Source of the DNA: Trichostrongylus colubriformis
Taxonomy: Eukaryota; Nematoda; Chromadorea; Rhabditida; Trichostrongylidae
Assembly: GCA_963978905.1 (NCBI GenBank)
Contig: OZ022259.1
Location: forward strand, 21,240,068 to 21,304,067
DNA: 64,000 bases
Direction of reading: 5' to 3'
Below the pieces are notes generated by a model. The model had not been told where the DNA came from. It was given only the letters and a program-made list of their open reading frames with translations, and did no database searches. Of the stretch, positions 1-11,289 are shown piece after piece. Numbering within the stretch: position 1 is the stretch's first letter; each line of letters starts with the position of its first letter. A program made the translations under genes and the position numbers.

Positions 1-1662
1 CGTCAGGACAAGCCGCCTTGGTTTAGGACAGCCCGCCTCCTGGCGACGAGCTTCCCCTGATTGGCTGGGGGGGGGGGGGGGCGCGATTATGATTTCTAAT
101 GAGCTGATTATCTTTTTAGTGGTTTTGATTTTGCTGTTCACCCGTAGAATTTGCAAGTTTTCTTTTCTACTCTTCTTTTCTTTTTCATTAATTCTCACTT
201 GATGTTTTCGCTCGTGTGTAGTTAACGATGAGATGCCTTTTAAGTTTTTGTGATGTTTCCTCGCTGTTTTTGCGCATTTATTACTTGGCTACATACCAAT
301 GGCAGAGTCGTCCCGGCTACCCGCTTCTCGACCGAACGGTCGTCCTCGTCGAGAATCAATGTGGGAAGGGTATCTTAGTTATCGGCTCTTTGGACATTTT
401 CTTCCGTTTTTTTACCATCCTACTAATAAACACCTCGTCTTTCATATTAACTACTTCTTCTACTTTTCGTCCGACTTTCCCCTAATGCTGTCTTTAAGCA
501 GACAAATCCCATTGCAAATGGCCAGTCCGACCTGTTGACCTTCTCTTGCACGTGATCCAGCTTGTTCGGCTGACCCGAAGCACGTCACGTGCGAATCAGA
601 TGTTGTTGCGCATAGCGATCACGATATTCATCTTTGTCGAGTTTTCGCCCCAATTCAGAAAAGTGAGGTGCTTATGAAGCTATTGGTATCTTTTCTCCAT
701 TTTCTACATGAAATAGCTATCAACTGTAGCGAAAGTAGTCGGAAGATACCCAAACAGGTATCTCTCGCGTCAAACGGCGCGGTGATCGTCGAAGAGGAGC
801 ATTCTTTTGGCAAGCGTCAACGACTTCCCCCTCGATGAATGTTGTTGCTACTTTAACGATCTTACCGTCTTTTGGTCAGAATCTCGTTCATGCCAATAAC
901 ATGTTTCCGGGGGGTACTCCAGAGCACGAATATCACATTGGTCCCTGTGTGAAAACGCCTGGCTCGCGCGCTGCAAACGCTTGTACTTACAGTGTAATAA
1001 TACTGTTTATTAAGACCAACCTTCATAACTTCACTCGTAGAGTCGTTCCACATATTTAGAACGTAGTTTTGAGTTTTTCATTTCAAGACCATCACAGTGG
1101 TGTACATCCCATCGTGAATCGCTAGGCTGACCTGATGGCCTTCCCTTGTAAGTTCACATCCATCATGCTTGCACTACTTCACCACCTTGAAGACACCGGA
1201 AGGGGGTAATTTTGGCCTATGGTAGATCAGACGTAGTTCGGACGAATTTAAATGGCCGCCATTGCACAAACTCGCCAATTTGGTGCCACTGGTGCCAAGA
1301 AGAGATGTTTTTATTATAAAGTTGTTCTTTCCTTTTATTTTTTTCCTTTGTTCTTTCTTATACTGTTTCTAGATGTACTAACATGAATGCTAATGTAGTT
1401 GGGAATGGCCACTTCACTGCGCTGGAAGTCAGGTGCTACAACTAACGTTGGCCCGCGGCCCGTCTCCTACAGCGGACAACTCGGAAAGTCTGTGTGTTGG
1501 ATGCGAATGGGATGCGAACACACACAGCAGCGTCGCGCTTTTGAATCCGGGTTTTTTCGCCGATTATCGCTTCTAACCTTGAGTGTTCGTTACAAAATGC
1601 TCATTTCTTTACATCTTCCTCTTGTTTCGGACCCCGTTCCTTTGATCCACTTACAACAATAT
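1..1662. other. Repeat-derived region without a supported gene
   Basis: No coding exon is supported here. A run of about fifteen G lies near 67-81. Bases 370-530 resemble 10,690-10,810 and bases 690-840 resemble 24,785-24,870, so at least two old dispersed repeats cover part of it. A short minus-strand ORF ends in a good donor near 990, but it has no acceptor and no recognisable product. Confidence 0.5.
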
Positions 1663-2790
1663 GATTCACCAGTTGGCGGGCGCACACTACTGTGCGCGAA
1701 ACACCATGTGCGTCAGTAGGTCGGCCTGTATTGCTCTTTTTCTTGAGGACAGAGTATTTCGTGCACACCCAGCCCACCGTGGGCGGAGCTTAAATTAGTC
1801 CATGTGTGGTCTTCACTTCTTGTCCCATGCTCTACCCATACAGCATTTGTCCCCATCTCCACAGGTCGTTTTTCATGTAACATCCAAGCTCCGCCCACCA
1901 CTTTATATGCTCCGCCCACTGTGCCTGCATTCTTTCCTGACCTTCAGAAACTCATCCCTGACCTTGATCCATCTTCTCCCTATGTTTGGGGCACATTCGA
2001 ACCCAATCAACAATTTTTGAACATTCCACGACGGCCCCGCCCATTATGGGCGGAGCTTAACTTGGTCCATGTGTGGTCTTTACTCAGTGTCCCATACCCT
2101 ACTTATACCGCATTTGTCCCCATCTCCACAGGTCGTTTTTCATGTAACGTCCAAGCTCCGCCCACCACTTCAAATGCTCCGCCCACCACTTCAAATGCTC
2201 CGCCCACTGTGCCCTGCATTCTTTCCTGACCTTCAGAAACTCATCCCTGACATTGATCCATCTTCTCCCTATGTTTGGGGCACATTCGAACCCAATCAAC
2301 AATTTTTGAACATTCCACGACGGCCCCGCCCATTATGGGCGGAGCTTAACTTGGTCCATGTGTGGTCTTTACTTAGTGTCCCATGCCCTACCCATACCGC
2401 ATTTGTCCCCATCTCCACAGGTCGTTTTTCATGTAACGTCCAAGCTCCGCCCACCACTTTAAATGCCCCGCCCACTGTGCCCTGCATTCTTTCCTGACCT
2501 TCAGAAACTCATCCCTGACCTAAATCCATCTTCTCCCTACGTTAGGAGCACGTTCGAACGTAATCAACATTTTCGGGCTGAAAGCCAAACATTCCAGTGC
2601 ACGCCCCGCCCCCGTGGGCGGAGCTTAATTTGGTCCATGTGTGGTCTTTACTTCCTGTCCCATGCCCTACCCATACCACACTTGGCCCCATCTGCACAGG
2701 TCGTTTTTCATATGATACCTAATTTCGTGACAGACGGAGGGACAGACGCCTTAGCGCTTTTCTTACTCTCCACCAAAACTGCAAATCGCT
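1663..2790 (+). repeat. Dispersed repeat with GGGCGGAGC boxes, internally tandem (Rep-H)
   Basis: A unit containing GGGCGGAGCTTAA, then TCCATGTGTGGTCTTTACT, then CTCCACAGGTCGTTTTTCAT, recurs with its TCCATGTG anchor near 1,801, 2,069, 2,357 and 2,636. This gives periods of about 268, 288 and 279 bp. The start shares CACCAGTTGGCG and TGTGCGCGAAACACC with the copy at 25,094. The end shares GACAGACGGAGGGACAGACG with the other copies. A third copy lies in reverse at 35,463-36,020. The ORFs inside read the repeat in several frames and are not genes. The transposon class is not identified. Confidence 0.8.
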
Positions 2791-3002
2791 CCTCGGAAGT
2801 CTCAAGCATTGCAGAAATCAAAACAGGGCAGTGAGAAGTGAAGCCAAATCTTATAAATTACAACTACTCCTGATGTCTTAACACATAAAACAATCTCTCG
2901 TTGAGAACTCTAGAACACTTCATCAACCTCTTATCGAAACCGCTTGTCCAATGGTATCGCATGCAAAGAAGAAGGCGTGCTGTCTCACGCTGTACTGAAA
3001 AT

Positions 3003-3240
3003 AGTGTGTGCAGATATGACGGAAAATCGCGTGGCCGCCCGCGGCAAGCGGCGCGACGTGTGCGAGTGCCAGTGGCAGGGCATGGCAGCCTTCAAGCGAG
3101 GCAGTGTGGCATGGGTGGAAGCGCAGAGGTGATGCGGCCACGCTCTGCCAGGCTCCCAAGAGCAATCGATTCGCAAGTCGTACTGGTGGCGCCGCGAGTG
3201 AAACGCCGCGAAGCGATTTTCCGTCATATCTGCACACACC
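3003..3240. mobile_element. MITE with GTGTGCAGATATGACGG termini
   Basis: The ends are inverted copies: GTGTGCAGATATGACGGAAA at the left and the reverse complement (TTTTCCGTCATATCTGCACAC) at the right. GC-rich palindromic sequence lies between them. A second copy is at 31,499-31,755, and related longer elements lie at 11,435-11,797 and 45,710-46,070. It has no coding capacity, so it is a non-autonomous element. ORFs on both strands are by-products of the palindrome. Confidence 0.8.
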
Positions 3241-4162
3241 CTACTAAAAGCGGAAACGCACGATGCCGTCATTAGATTAGTATTTTTATTAGGTCTTAGT
3301 CTTCATCAACACCTAGACCAATTACTTTTGAATCGCCGCTTGAATCAACAGCGGTAGTCGAAGTACGTGAAGTCTTGATCTCCGCAAAGGGAATGAGCGA
3401 CAGCAGCTCTCATCTTCAAATCAAACAGCAGAATTGCTAGAGGTCGGAAGTGAAAACTGAGTGCTTCCTTGGTAATGTAATATGTGGAAAAATAAATGAT
3501 CATCAACTATGGTGCAAGCGGGAATTTCGTCGAATAATTTTGAAATTGTCGAGCGTGACAGCTTTCAGCAAGACTTTCGATAATTACCTTATTTCTCATG
3601 AATGTCTATGAGTATTCGACTGTATATCATCTAATAGAGTTCCTAGTAGTGTTCTCGTAGATAATCATTTGAACCTCCCTGGTTTTCTCTGACTTCCATT
3701 AGTTTTGGCATTAGCAATTAGTACCTACTTGCATAGAAATTGTAATGTATGTATTTCCAAGAATAGGGATGTATTCCAAGAGGATTCAGTTCCGTTCTTT
3801 TGTTTATTGTGTCGCGACCTTTACCACAAAAAATAATAAAGTTTCTCCAAGGGTCAGAACTGTTTATGGACGAGCTTGTTCGAAGTAACGTTCAGCGCGA
3901 TGTGAAAACACGCTAGAGGTCTTCTATCATGTTGGCTGATTCAAGATACTTCTGCATTAATAACAGGGATGGTGCAAACGAGCAGTTTTGGTTTCATTGT
4001 CTAGTAAGTGGAACATTTTTGTACTTTAACAAAGTATACCAATATAGGTGCATGAATGGTTCTGTGCTCGCGAATTTAATTGAAACAGTTTTATTCTCGG
4101 AATAAAGGCTCCAGGTGGAGGCACTTCAACAAAGTGTCAAAGAGCATGTACATTTTATTTTA
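3241..4162. other. Intergenic, nothing recognised
   Basis: AT-rich sequence with scatt­ered stop codons in all frames. No splice-bounded exon, RNA gene or clear repeat boundary was seen. Confidence 0.4.
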
Positions 4163-4272
4163 CAGCGCTAGATAGGGCGTGGCCCACGGACTTGGGTGAG
4201 AATGTATCAAACTCTCTCACCCCGCCACACACTCCCACTCTCGCCACTACGGCCACGCCCTATCTAGCGCTG
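4163..4272. repeat. Short inverted-repeat element
   Basis: A 22-bp arm beginning CAGCGCTAGATAGGGCGTGG at 4,163-4,184 is matched exactly by its reverse complement at 4,251-4,272, with a 66-bp spacer. This is probably a very small MITE or a solo terminal-repeat pair. Confidence 0.75.
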
Positions 4273-4560
4273 CGAAATGAACCATCAAGAAACTCGATGA
4301 CCCATAACGTAGCACGTTTCGAGCATAAACTAAGTGAGCAAACAATATCGACTGATATGCATCCACACGGATGTTAGTACTCCCTTTATCAGATGAGGCA
4401 CTTACTTTCTGTGTCGATTTGTGTGTTGGTCTGTTTGTCGGTTTGTCGGTCAGTATTTCTGCCCGTCCGCAAGTGAGTAGCTGTGATTGGGAATGATAGG
4501 AGGATTTGACCGTTCGATGCAAAGGAGGACCAATTGGTAGTGGATTATCAATCTAATCAG

Positions 4561-4755
4561 GTGAGGGTTTTCACTTCCCATTGAACTTTGAATGAGAGAT
4601 GGCTCGATAGAGTCTCGAATGCTGATAACAAATGAGAATCAAACTTGTGAAACGCCGCTCAGAAGCAAGTTATTTGGGGTCAAAATTTGCCTGTAATGAT
4701 CCATCGGCGAGATTCTCTGCTTGGAGTGACGCATCAACGAGACTAATCGTGGGTG
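4561..4755 (+). repeat. Half copy of the FB-C foldback element
   Basis: The stretch from GGTGAGGGTTTTCACTTCCC to the CATCGGCGAGATTCTCTGC region matches the left arm of the palindrome at 7,455-7,923 with many substitutions. The other arm is missing, so it is truncated or decayed. Confidence 0.6.
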
Positions 4756-4999
4756 TAGCAGCGGTCGTCGTAGCTCTGTGGTAACATTCGTGCTGTTGAA
4801 GCAGGGAATGGTAGGACTGTTTCTTCAGTAAGGCCTTTTCATGCGTACACTAACATCCCGCTTATCTTTCTCAGCATTTAGGGAGCATTCTGTGGGCGTG
4901 AGTATTTATGAGGCAGCATAATTGTTGCGTGGGGGTATCTGCTTTCCTCTTATTTTTGTAAATTTCTTTACATGATCACTTTAAGCTCTCTTCATTTCT

Positions 5000-5235
5000 T
5001 GGTGGGAACATATAGTTACGTAAACAGTGACACTCTTCCTCTCCGACCGTGGCGGACGACGGGACGGGCATTTACTCTGAGGCCCTGCCCCCTTGGTCAT
5101 CACTTTGAGGAGCTGTGTTTTAGCCAGATTCCTTCTTTTTTGCGTAAAACTTTTCATGCAGTCCTTGTTGAACAAATACAACATAAATATGGTCACAGTG
5201 AAACTCATTCCCCGTGCACGATTCCATCAATGGGA
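5000..5235 (+). repeat. Half copy of the FB-A foldback element
   Basis: This matches the right arms of the elements at 25,385-25,806 and 36,540-36,971. It shares a GACCGTGGCGGACGACGGG segment, a TTGCGTAAAACTTTTCATGCA segment, ACAACATAAATATGG and a terminal CCGTGCACGATTCC. The left arm is absent. Confidence 0.7.
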
Positions 5236-6450
5236 AAATGAATAATGGGAAGCCTCTGTGAACAGCATTCTAGTCTAGAAGAGATGTGTGGTTAAACTCT
5301 CATTGAAAAAACCGCGCCTTGGGATCTTAATCGCCGAGCCGCACCTCTTCCAGTCACGCTGCCTCGCATCCGCTGAGCGTGGAAGGCGGGGCAACGTTCG
5401 CTGTTGGCTGTCTTGGCCCCTTGCCCGTCTGCATGTGCCTCACTGCTAGTGATGCAGAGAGGCGGGAAAGGGAATGAGTGGAAAGGGGTTTTTGAGATCC
5501 TATTTCTCGGGTTTTCGCGGTTTTATCGTTCTTTCTGTGCTATTCAACTGGTGATTATCCTTACATTCATATATTACAATTATTCCACAATTTGCTAAAG
5601 TTGCCCCTTCCGATGTCTTCAAGTGTTCGGCTGTATTTCCATGTAACTCTGTTCTCATTCTGTAATCGTTCTGGTTTTAATAATACCTAGGGATACCATA
5701 GCATTCGTTACATGATGTTTATAGTTTGCAACATGCTGTCGTTTCGCTCCAATGGCTTGATATGATCGAGTAACCGGTTGAATGGTAAGTATTTTTCGCT
5801 TCAACTTTCACTGATGCTATTCCATTTTTTGGTTATATAATGTCATTTTTGGTAATATAATTTTTCCTCCAGAAATTTCTTAAACGAATTCAATACTTTG
5901 GATGCGATGAGTGATGAGTAGATTGACTATATTTTAATATAATAGACTGGCCATTGTAATCCAAGTTTCAGATTAATTTTGGTGAGGTATAAATCAGGCG
6001 AGGAATTATCGATCATACACTGAGGAAAGGGATGTTTATGAAAATAAAAAATGAAAATAATACTAGTAAAGTTGTTGGAATGAAAACACAAACAAACTAA
6101 CAATAATTAAATATAGCAAATTAATGAAAATTTGGATAGTTCAATAATAAGGGCTAATTCAAATAAAAGAGTTATCATTAAACATTATGTACCTCAGTAT
6201 TCACGACTCTGAGACAAAAAACCGACTTGCAATCACGTTCCCTGGGCACTTGACAATCCATCAGGTTATTCATCCCTCAAGCATATTTCGTCGGGCTTTA
6301 TCAATTTTTTTTACTTTTTTCCTTATCATGATTTAATTCCCCATGATTTAAACCGATCGCAGTGCGTGATGAGCAGTGTAGGGCATATAAGAAGATAGTG
6401 ACAAATAGTAAAGGATAAAAAGGATGAAATTTTTGGTGTTAATCAATCCC
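5236..6450. other. Intergenic with one old repeat
   Basis: Bases 5,320-5,420 resemble 10,915-11,010; both hold CACGCTGCCTCGC followed by GGGGCAACGTTC. The rest, to 6,450, is AT-rich with no exon, RNA gene or element boundary that I can support. Confidence 0.45.
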
Positions 6451-6454
6451 TTTC

Positions 6455-6960
6455 GTGGGATGCGCCACGCATCTCATATCCATTCAAGATCGTGGTGGCA
6501 GGTGCATGCGTTTTAGCCTATACAATGACTTGTGAAGGCCAGCCGATGTACAAGTTCTTTCAGACGAGTCTGGTACCACTTCATCAATCCCGATGGAATG
6601 AAAGCCTGGTTGTTCTGGGCGGGCTTTGCAGAATTTGATCCCCGCACCAGGAGAGTGGGAGTCAGGATACACTGGGAGTTGAAGATTCCTTGACAGTGGG
6701 TAGTATTTGGCGGGTGGAAGGGGAGGGGGAGGGTCGTAATCGATGAGGTCGGCATTAGCCCTATTTATACAAGAAGCGGAACGTGCCGTTTGCTTATCCC
6801 GCTATGTGATTGCATATTTGTAATCAGGCTGTAGTTACTGATATTGTAGAAGCTAAAAAGGGGTCGCATTTGGGTCTCGGAAGGGACTGGTGTCATACCG
6901 AAGGGGCCATTTTTCTCGAGGCCTGGGAGTGCCCTGGTGGGAGTTCGTGCCAACTGCCTC
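6455..6960. repeat. Dispersed repeats Rep-P (6,455-6,760) and Rep-Q (6,825-6,960)
   Basis: Rep-P carries GGATGCGCCACGCAT, then CATTCAAGATCGTGGTGGCA, then CCTATACAATGACTTG. It is shared with 33,413-34,345, 57,295-57,480 and a fragment at 30,420-30,475. Rep-Q carries TACTGATATTGTAGA and CTCGAGGCCTGGGAGTGCCC. It is shared with 46,640-48,610 and 53,285-53,400. Neither contains an intact coding region. Confidence 0.7.
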
Positions 6961-7454
6961 TACACCACATTCGCGCTAACAGCATTGATATAGTCCACGA
7001 AATACTACTATCTCATGATGGTACTATTGTGAGTAAGTTATTGATGATATTAGTATGTTATTTGACAGCCACATTTCACGTTATAACAACTAACTGGTTA
7101 CTCTGGTCTTGGGAAATGGATAGGCTGCCTGTAGTGATGGATATGCGTCCTTGTGCACTACATATACACTGGCTATGTACTCTCCATGATGATTGGCCTG
7201 CATTCAGTACCTTATAAGATCTTAATTTTTCACTCGTCTGTTTCCAACTTACGAAACTCTGACTGGTTTTTATTTTTGTTTACTGTGCCAAAACTTAGCA
7301 TCTCTGCCTCACTTACAGTTACTTCACGGGACTAAAATTGTCTCACCCATTGCTTTTGAATGAGCTTGAAGTAACCTATTAAAAGCTGACCGTCTTCAAA
7401 CTCGGTGAGACTTCAAAATTTGTCGCCAAAATTTGAATGAATCAGTCTGTTTTC

Positions 7455-7923
7455 ACTAGGAAAGGGTTTCAACTTCCCGTGGAACTTTGAAATGAGACCC
7501 GCGGGATCGATACCGAGTACTGGTTATAACTGTGAAAACCAAAATTGCTAAATGGCATCCTGAAGCGAGTTACGACGGGTCAAAATTTGTCTGTGACATC
7601 TCATTGGCGAGGCACTTTGCCATCAGTACGGCCGTGCTAAGCCAGCATCGACCACCGTGGCTTACTGATGGTGTCCAACTCAATCCTGCAGATTTGGAAC
7701 ACTACCAGTAAGCCACGGTGGTCGATAATGGCTTAGCAACGGCCATGCTGATGGCAAAGTGTCTCGCCAATGAGGTGTCACAGGCAAAGTTTGCCCTCGT
7801 AACCGATTCAGGATGCCATTTAGCAATTTTGGTTTTCACAGATATAATCAATATTCGGAGCTCTATCGATCCTCCCGGGTCTCATTTCGAAGTTCCATGG
7901 GAAGTTGAAACACTTCCCTAGTC
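7455..7923. mobile_element. Near-complete palindromic foldback element (FB-C)
   Basis: The left arm starts CTAGGAAAGGGTTTCAACTT. It is mirrored, with mismatches, by the right arm ending in AAGTTGAAACACTTCCCTAG. The arms meet near 7,688, where CGACCACCGTGGCTTACTG faces its reverse complement. Partial copies are at 4,561-4,755 (left arm) and 47,637-47,735 (right arm). It has no transposase ORF. The 67-codon ORF inside reads one arm only. Confidence 0.85.
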
Positions 7924-8149
7924 AGAGGTCTCATCGCGTATTTGTATATTTCATGGGGAGCACTTACATCAGGATTCAGGTACATTAAAATTATTAAGAA
8001 ATTATTGATATGAACACTTTAAACTCATACAGCTACCCCTTCACCTGCTTTTTTTAAGCTGAATACAACCTTCTTGAATGTTGATAGGATATGAATAGCC
8101 TGACCTCGACTTTGAATATTTTTATTGAATTGTTAAATAAAGCCAGCAA

Positions 8150-8449
8150 TCACATATAATATCCTAAGGTTCTGAAAACCAGTTCGTTCACACCAAAAAG
8201 CGTTCTAATTCGTTGGCCGACTAACTGTGTGTTGGAGGGCAATTCGGGAATACGGTGCGAATGAAATCCCGCTAAAATTCCAATTCGATACTTTTTTGGC
8301 AGATGGCAGAAAACCGGTAGAGGTGTGTAGTGGAGGTGGTAGCGTGGCGAACTTGTTCTCGTCGGGTAATAGCCATCATAATCGCCACTGTTACCGATGT
8401 TACGCCATCGAAATCCTGCTGGGTACCACATAATGCCTATTGCGTTCAT
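8150..8449 (-). CDS. Candidate single-exon ORF, 99 residues, unrecognised
   Basis: A minus-strand ORF starts at ATG 8,449 and stops at 8,150. An AATAAA polyadenylation signal on the same strand lies 24 bases past the stop (8,121-8,126). The protein starts MNAIGIMWYPAG and is rich in Tyr, Arg and Pro, with the stretch SGDYDGYYPTRTSSPRYH. It has no signal peptide, membrane helix or domain I recognise. A second ATG at 8,465 opens another plausible frame (MIGVFDERNRHYVVP...), so the true start or an upstream exon is uncertain. A dispersed repeat at 8,480-8,600 (also at 60,500-60,620) lies immediately upstream. It could be an unknown gene's last exon or part of an old element. Confidence 0.33.
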   Translation of the reverse strand: MNAIGIMWYPAGFRWRNIGNSGDYDGYYPTRTSSPRYHLHYTPLPVFCHLPKKYRIGILAGFHSHRIPELPSNTQLVGQRIRTLFGVNELVFRTLGYYM

Positions 8450-8745
8450 CAAAAACTCCAATCATTTGTGCTTGTTTGTCTTTATGAATAAGTAAATAAT
8501 TATTAACGAAGAGACCATGTTTAAAAGATTTAAGGAGGGAAAACAAGGAAATAGTTTAACCTCCGTTTCGCACATGCCCTTATACGGAAGGAGTTGAAGT
8601 CCACATAGCAAGGAGATGTCAGATGTCTTTGACCTCCTCTGTGTGTCTAGTATAGGCAGTGCGCTAGGCTGTCATATTCCTTATCCAAAACGGTAAGTCA
8701 CACACATCGGCTTTGAGCTAATCGCTGGTGCTGGCTGGACGAACT

Positions 8746-8926
8746 CTAAGGACGCGTCCATACTTTGCGATACCGGAGGCAGCGCGTGATTGCGTGTCTC
8801 TGCGTCTCAACCTAGGCCACCCTGTCTCGCTGCCTAATTCGTCTCTGCATCTCCTTCGTGCCAAAGTGCCCCGCTACCTGTGAATGCAGTAACGCCTTGC
8901 CGACGCTGAGTATGAACGCGGTCTAA
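8746..8926. mobile_element. MITE family M1 (GGCCGCGTTCATACTTTGC termini), copy 1
   Basis: The ends read TAAGGACGCGTCCATACTTTG at the left and GAGTATGAACGCGGTCTAAG at the right. They are imperfect inverted repeats of the M1 consensus seen at 14,111, 31,786, 42,121, 49,440 and 56,055. It has no coding capacity. Confidence 0.75.
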
Positions 8927-9450
8927 GGGTTCTTTGACCCATTCACGATTAAAATGGTGACTTTGCCCTCACCTTGTACGTAAACTCCTTGCCTTTGCCT
9001 CATAGAGCCAGATTCGTAAAGCTTGGCCTATGAAAGTCTGCAAAAAGGGTCGTGTTTCGTTTCGCTCGCAGCAGGTCGTATTTGATAGGGGGGTCTTATT
9101 AATATTTATAGGTAGACATGGCAGAAGAACGGTTTCGCTCCACACATACATACGCATGATATAGGCCATGGCACGATACTATTGGATACTATTACTACAC
9201 GATACTATCACTATATACTATAGACATCAATTAATTATTGAGGACCGTCGGATAAGGGAATTTTAGTAATGGAGTTGGTGGGAGGGGATCTCATGCTCAC
9301 CATCTACACCATTTTCTTCGGCACAATCCTCAGTTCTTGGCACTCTCAATCGTTATCTCGGATGTGCCTTTTGGGTGATTGATTTAGCGTTACTTTCAAC
9401 AGATTAACGAGTGATTTCCTTTATTATCAACGCTATTGTAGACATCATAA

Positions 9451-9464
9451 AACATTAAATTCAG
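9451..9464 (+). promoter_or_regulatory. Likely trans-splice acceptor of the small membrane protein gene
   Basis: AACATTAAATTCAG ends at 9,464, thirteen bases before the ATG at 9,478. An acceptor with no donor upstream and a very short leader is typical of spliced-leader addition in nematodes. That it is used is inferred. Confidence 0.55.
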
Positions 9465-9477
9465 GTAGATCAGATCC

Positions 9478-11196
9478 ATGGTTGCAATGCTTCTAACAGC
9501 TCTACAGCTATTAGCCACCTTTGAGACAGTCCGGGCAACACCATCTGTGTGGTCGTGCCCATTCGCACCTTTTGGACTGATGCAAGCAATTGATTTTAGG
9601 CTCGGTGAAACGTGAGTGCTAATCTTTTGATAACTCAGCGCTTTCACGCACAACGTTCCGAGGCTATTTTCACCGTTCCTACCTGTATGGCCAGACGTTT
9701 TATCGAGTCTTCAATCTTGCAACACTGTGTGTTGCACTTGGCCACCAGGAACGTATTTTTTGGGCTCACATGAAACCATCGATTTGTGAAGGCTAAAGCT
9801 GTCAGGATACTTTTTCGGATATGGAGAATAACTTATCTGTTCATCATTGTACCAGAAATGTTGGTTTGCGTTCTAATGTCACTCCTAGGCAAAAACTAGA
9901 CTTTGGTACAACTAAGCAGCTAGGTCCGCAGTCGATAGAAAGTAATCTTAGTGGAAGTCTCATCTGTAGAGGTGAGTAGTTGTCCTGTTAGTTGTTCTGT
10001 TATTGCTTGCTTTGGTGTTCAAAAAGCGTGGTGCCAAAATCCTAGCTATGTATTTTTTGGAAGGGAAAGGTCCCAGAAAGATATGTTATTCTCCATAGAA
10101 ACATAATTGTGGTTTGCACTTCGGCCACTCGGGAACACCATGTGTTGCACCCAAACCGTTCCCGAGTGGCCGAAGTGCAAACCACAATTTTTCGTATTTT
10201 GAAATTGTATCGTAGTGGTACGTTATGGGTCATTTATTTACGTTGCTGAAGGAACTGGTTGAAGGTAAGTTTACGAGCTCTTCTCAGGTAGCCCTATATT
10301 GATTGAGGGACATATATAAACGATAACAATTAAGCCAATTTTTTACAGTTGCCCTCGTGACTCCTTCCTTCACTACTACGTTTGCTGCGATGATAACCCG
10401 TATCAGTGCTGCTTTCGTTTCGAGACGTGGGCAATGTAAGTAACTGTTTTTCTCTTATTGTATTCGAATGAAACACTCAGCCAGTACTTGTCAATTAATT
10501 TCACTTATGGAAGCCCAGATTATCGAATTATGCATCTACTGCATGGAACCTTTTGGCACTAAAAGAGCCCTAAAAGAAATCATTTACAGGGAAGATAGGG
10601 GCCTAAGAAGCCTATTTACGGCAAAACACCCGTCGAAAAGCGCGCCCCCGAGCTGTAGAGACGACGTAACGGATAAGGGCTAACGCTCTCGGGTTCTTAG
10701 TATTTCCTTCCGTTTTTCTTCACCATCATATAACTAAGCACATCGTCTTTCATAATCACTATTTTCAAGATTCGTCCGAATCTCCTTTCGCTGCCTAAAG
10801 GCACCGTTTGGAGTGACAGAAAATTACAACTGCAAAGACATCATTATTGCACGAAATCCAGAGTTTTGAACTTAATTTGTAGCGAAACTCCTATTGCAAA
10901 GCGGACCTTCGAGTTTTTAACGCGATCCCGCAGCGTTACCAATCACGCTGCCTCGCGTCTGCTGGACGAGTTGTTGCGAGGGGAGGGGCAACGTTCACGG
11001 CTGAATATTTGGGCTGTCCTTAAATGAGCCTTGAAGGTGTCTTTGCTATGTAAACAGTTTTTTTGATCGGAAACTACTTTTTGATTAAAATATCGTGATA
11101 TTTAGTGTGGTGTTTGCTACGGTATGTATCGGAGCTCTTGCGGCGATACTCTTCTTCTCTGGGCGACTTCTTCTACAGCAACGAGAAAGCGCATGA
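9478..11196 (+). CDS. Small secreted-type single-pass membrane protein with a CC-x6-CC motif (three exons, 103 aa)
   Basis: Three exons join in frame: 9,478-9,611, 10,349-10,435 and 11,106-11,196 (134+87+91 = 312 nt, 103 codons plus TGA). Introns begin GTGAGT and GTAAGT and end TTTTTTACAG and ATATTTAG. Exon 1 gives a signal peptide (MVAMLLTALQLLATFETVRA) followed by WSCPFAP. Exon 2 gives CPRDSFLHYYVCC, DDNPYQ, CCFRFETW. Exon 3 gives a 20-residue helix (IVVFATVCIGALAAILFFSG) and a short basic tail, RLLLQQRESA. The expected topology is a Cys-rich ectodomain of about 50 residues outside and a short cytosolic tail. Paired cysteines ending just before a membrane helix resemble small nematode or Shisa-like membrane proteins, but I cannot name the family. 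AATAAA follows at 11,290 and 11,305. No exon reaches 60 codons, so ORF scans miss it. I am confident it is a gene; its function is unknown. Confidence 0.88.
10105..10189. repeat. Perfect 32-bp inverted repeat inside intron 1
   Basis: AATTGTGGTTTGCACTTCGG... at 10,105-10,136 is matched base for base by its reverse complement at 10,158-10,189, with a 21-base loop. It lies in the intron 9,612-10,348 of the small membrane protein gene. Flanking sequence from 9,716 to 10,200 resembles 44,265-44,960, which lacks the perfect hairpin. Confidence 0.85.
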
Positions 11197-11289
11197 CCGA
11201 GTGATCGATAATGGTTATGTACAAATATATTGTTCGAATCCATTTAGTTCCTCATGAGCTGAATGATGCATATTGTTGAAAAAAATAAG

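Noticed and set aside
1760..2690. CRISPR-like array
   Set aside because: The repeated unit is about 270-290 bp with no short-repeat/unique-spacer alternation; the sequence is eukaryotic.
2069..2834. Long ORFs (about 120-140 codons) across the GC-box repeat
   Set aside because: The same sequence is open in several frames and on both strands because the repeat lacks stops; the ORFs end at unit boundaries.
3003..3275. Overlapping ORFs on both strands rich in Arg and Ala
   Set aside because: They are the two readings of one palindromic MITE.
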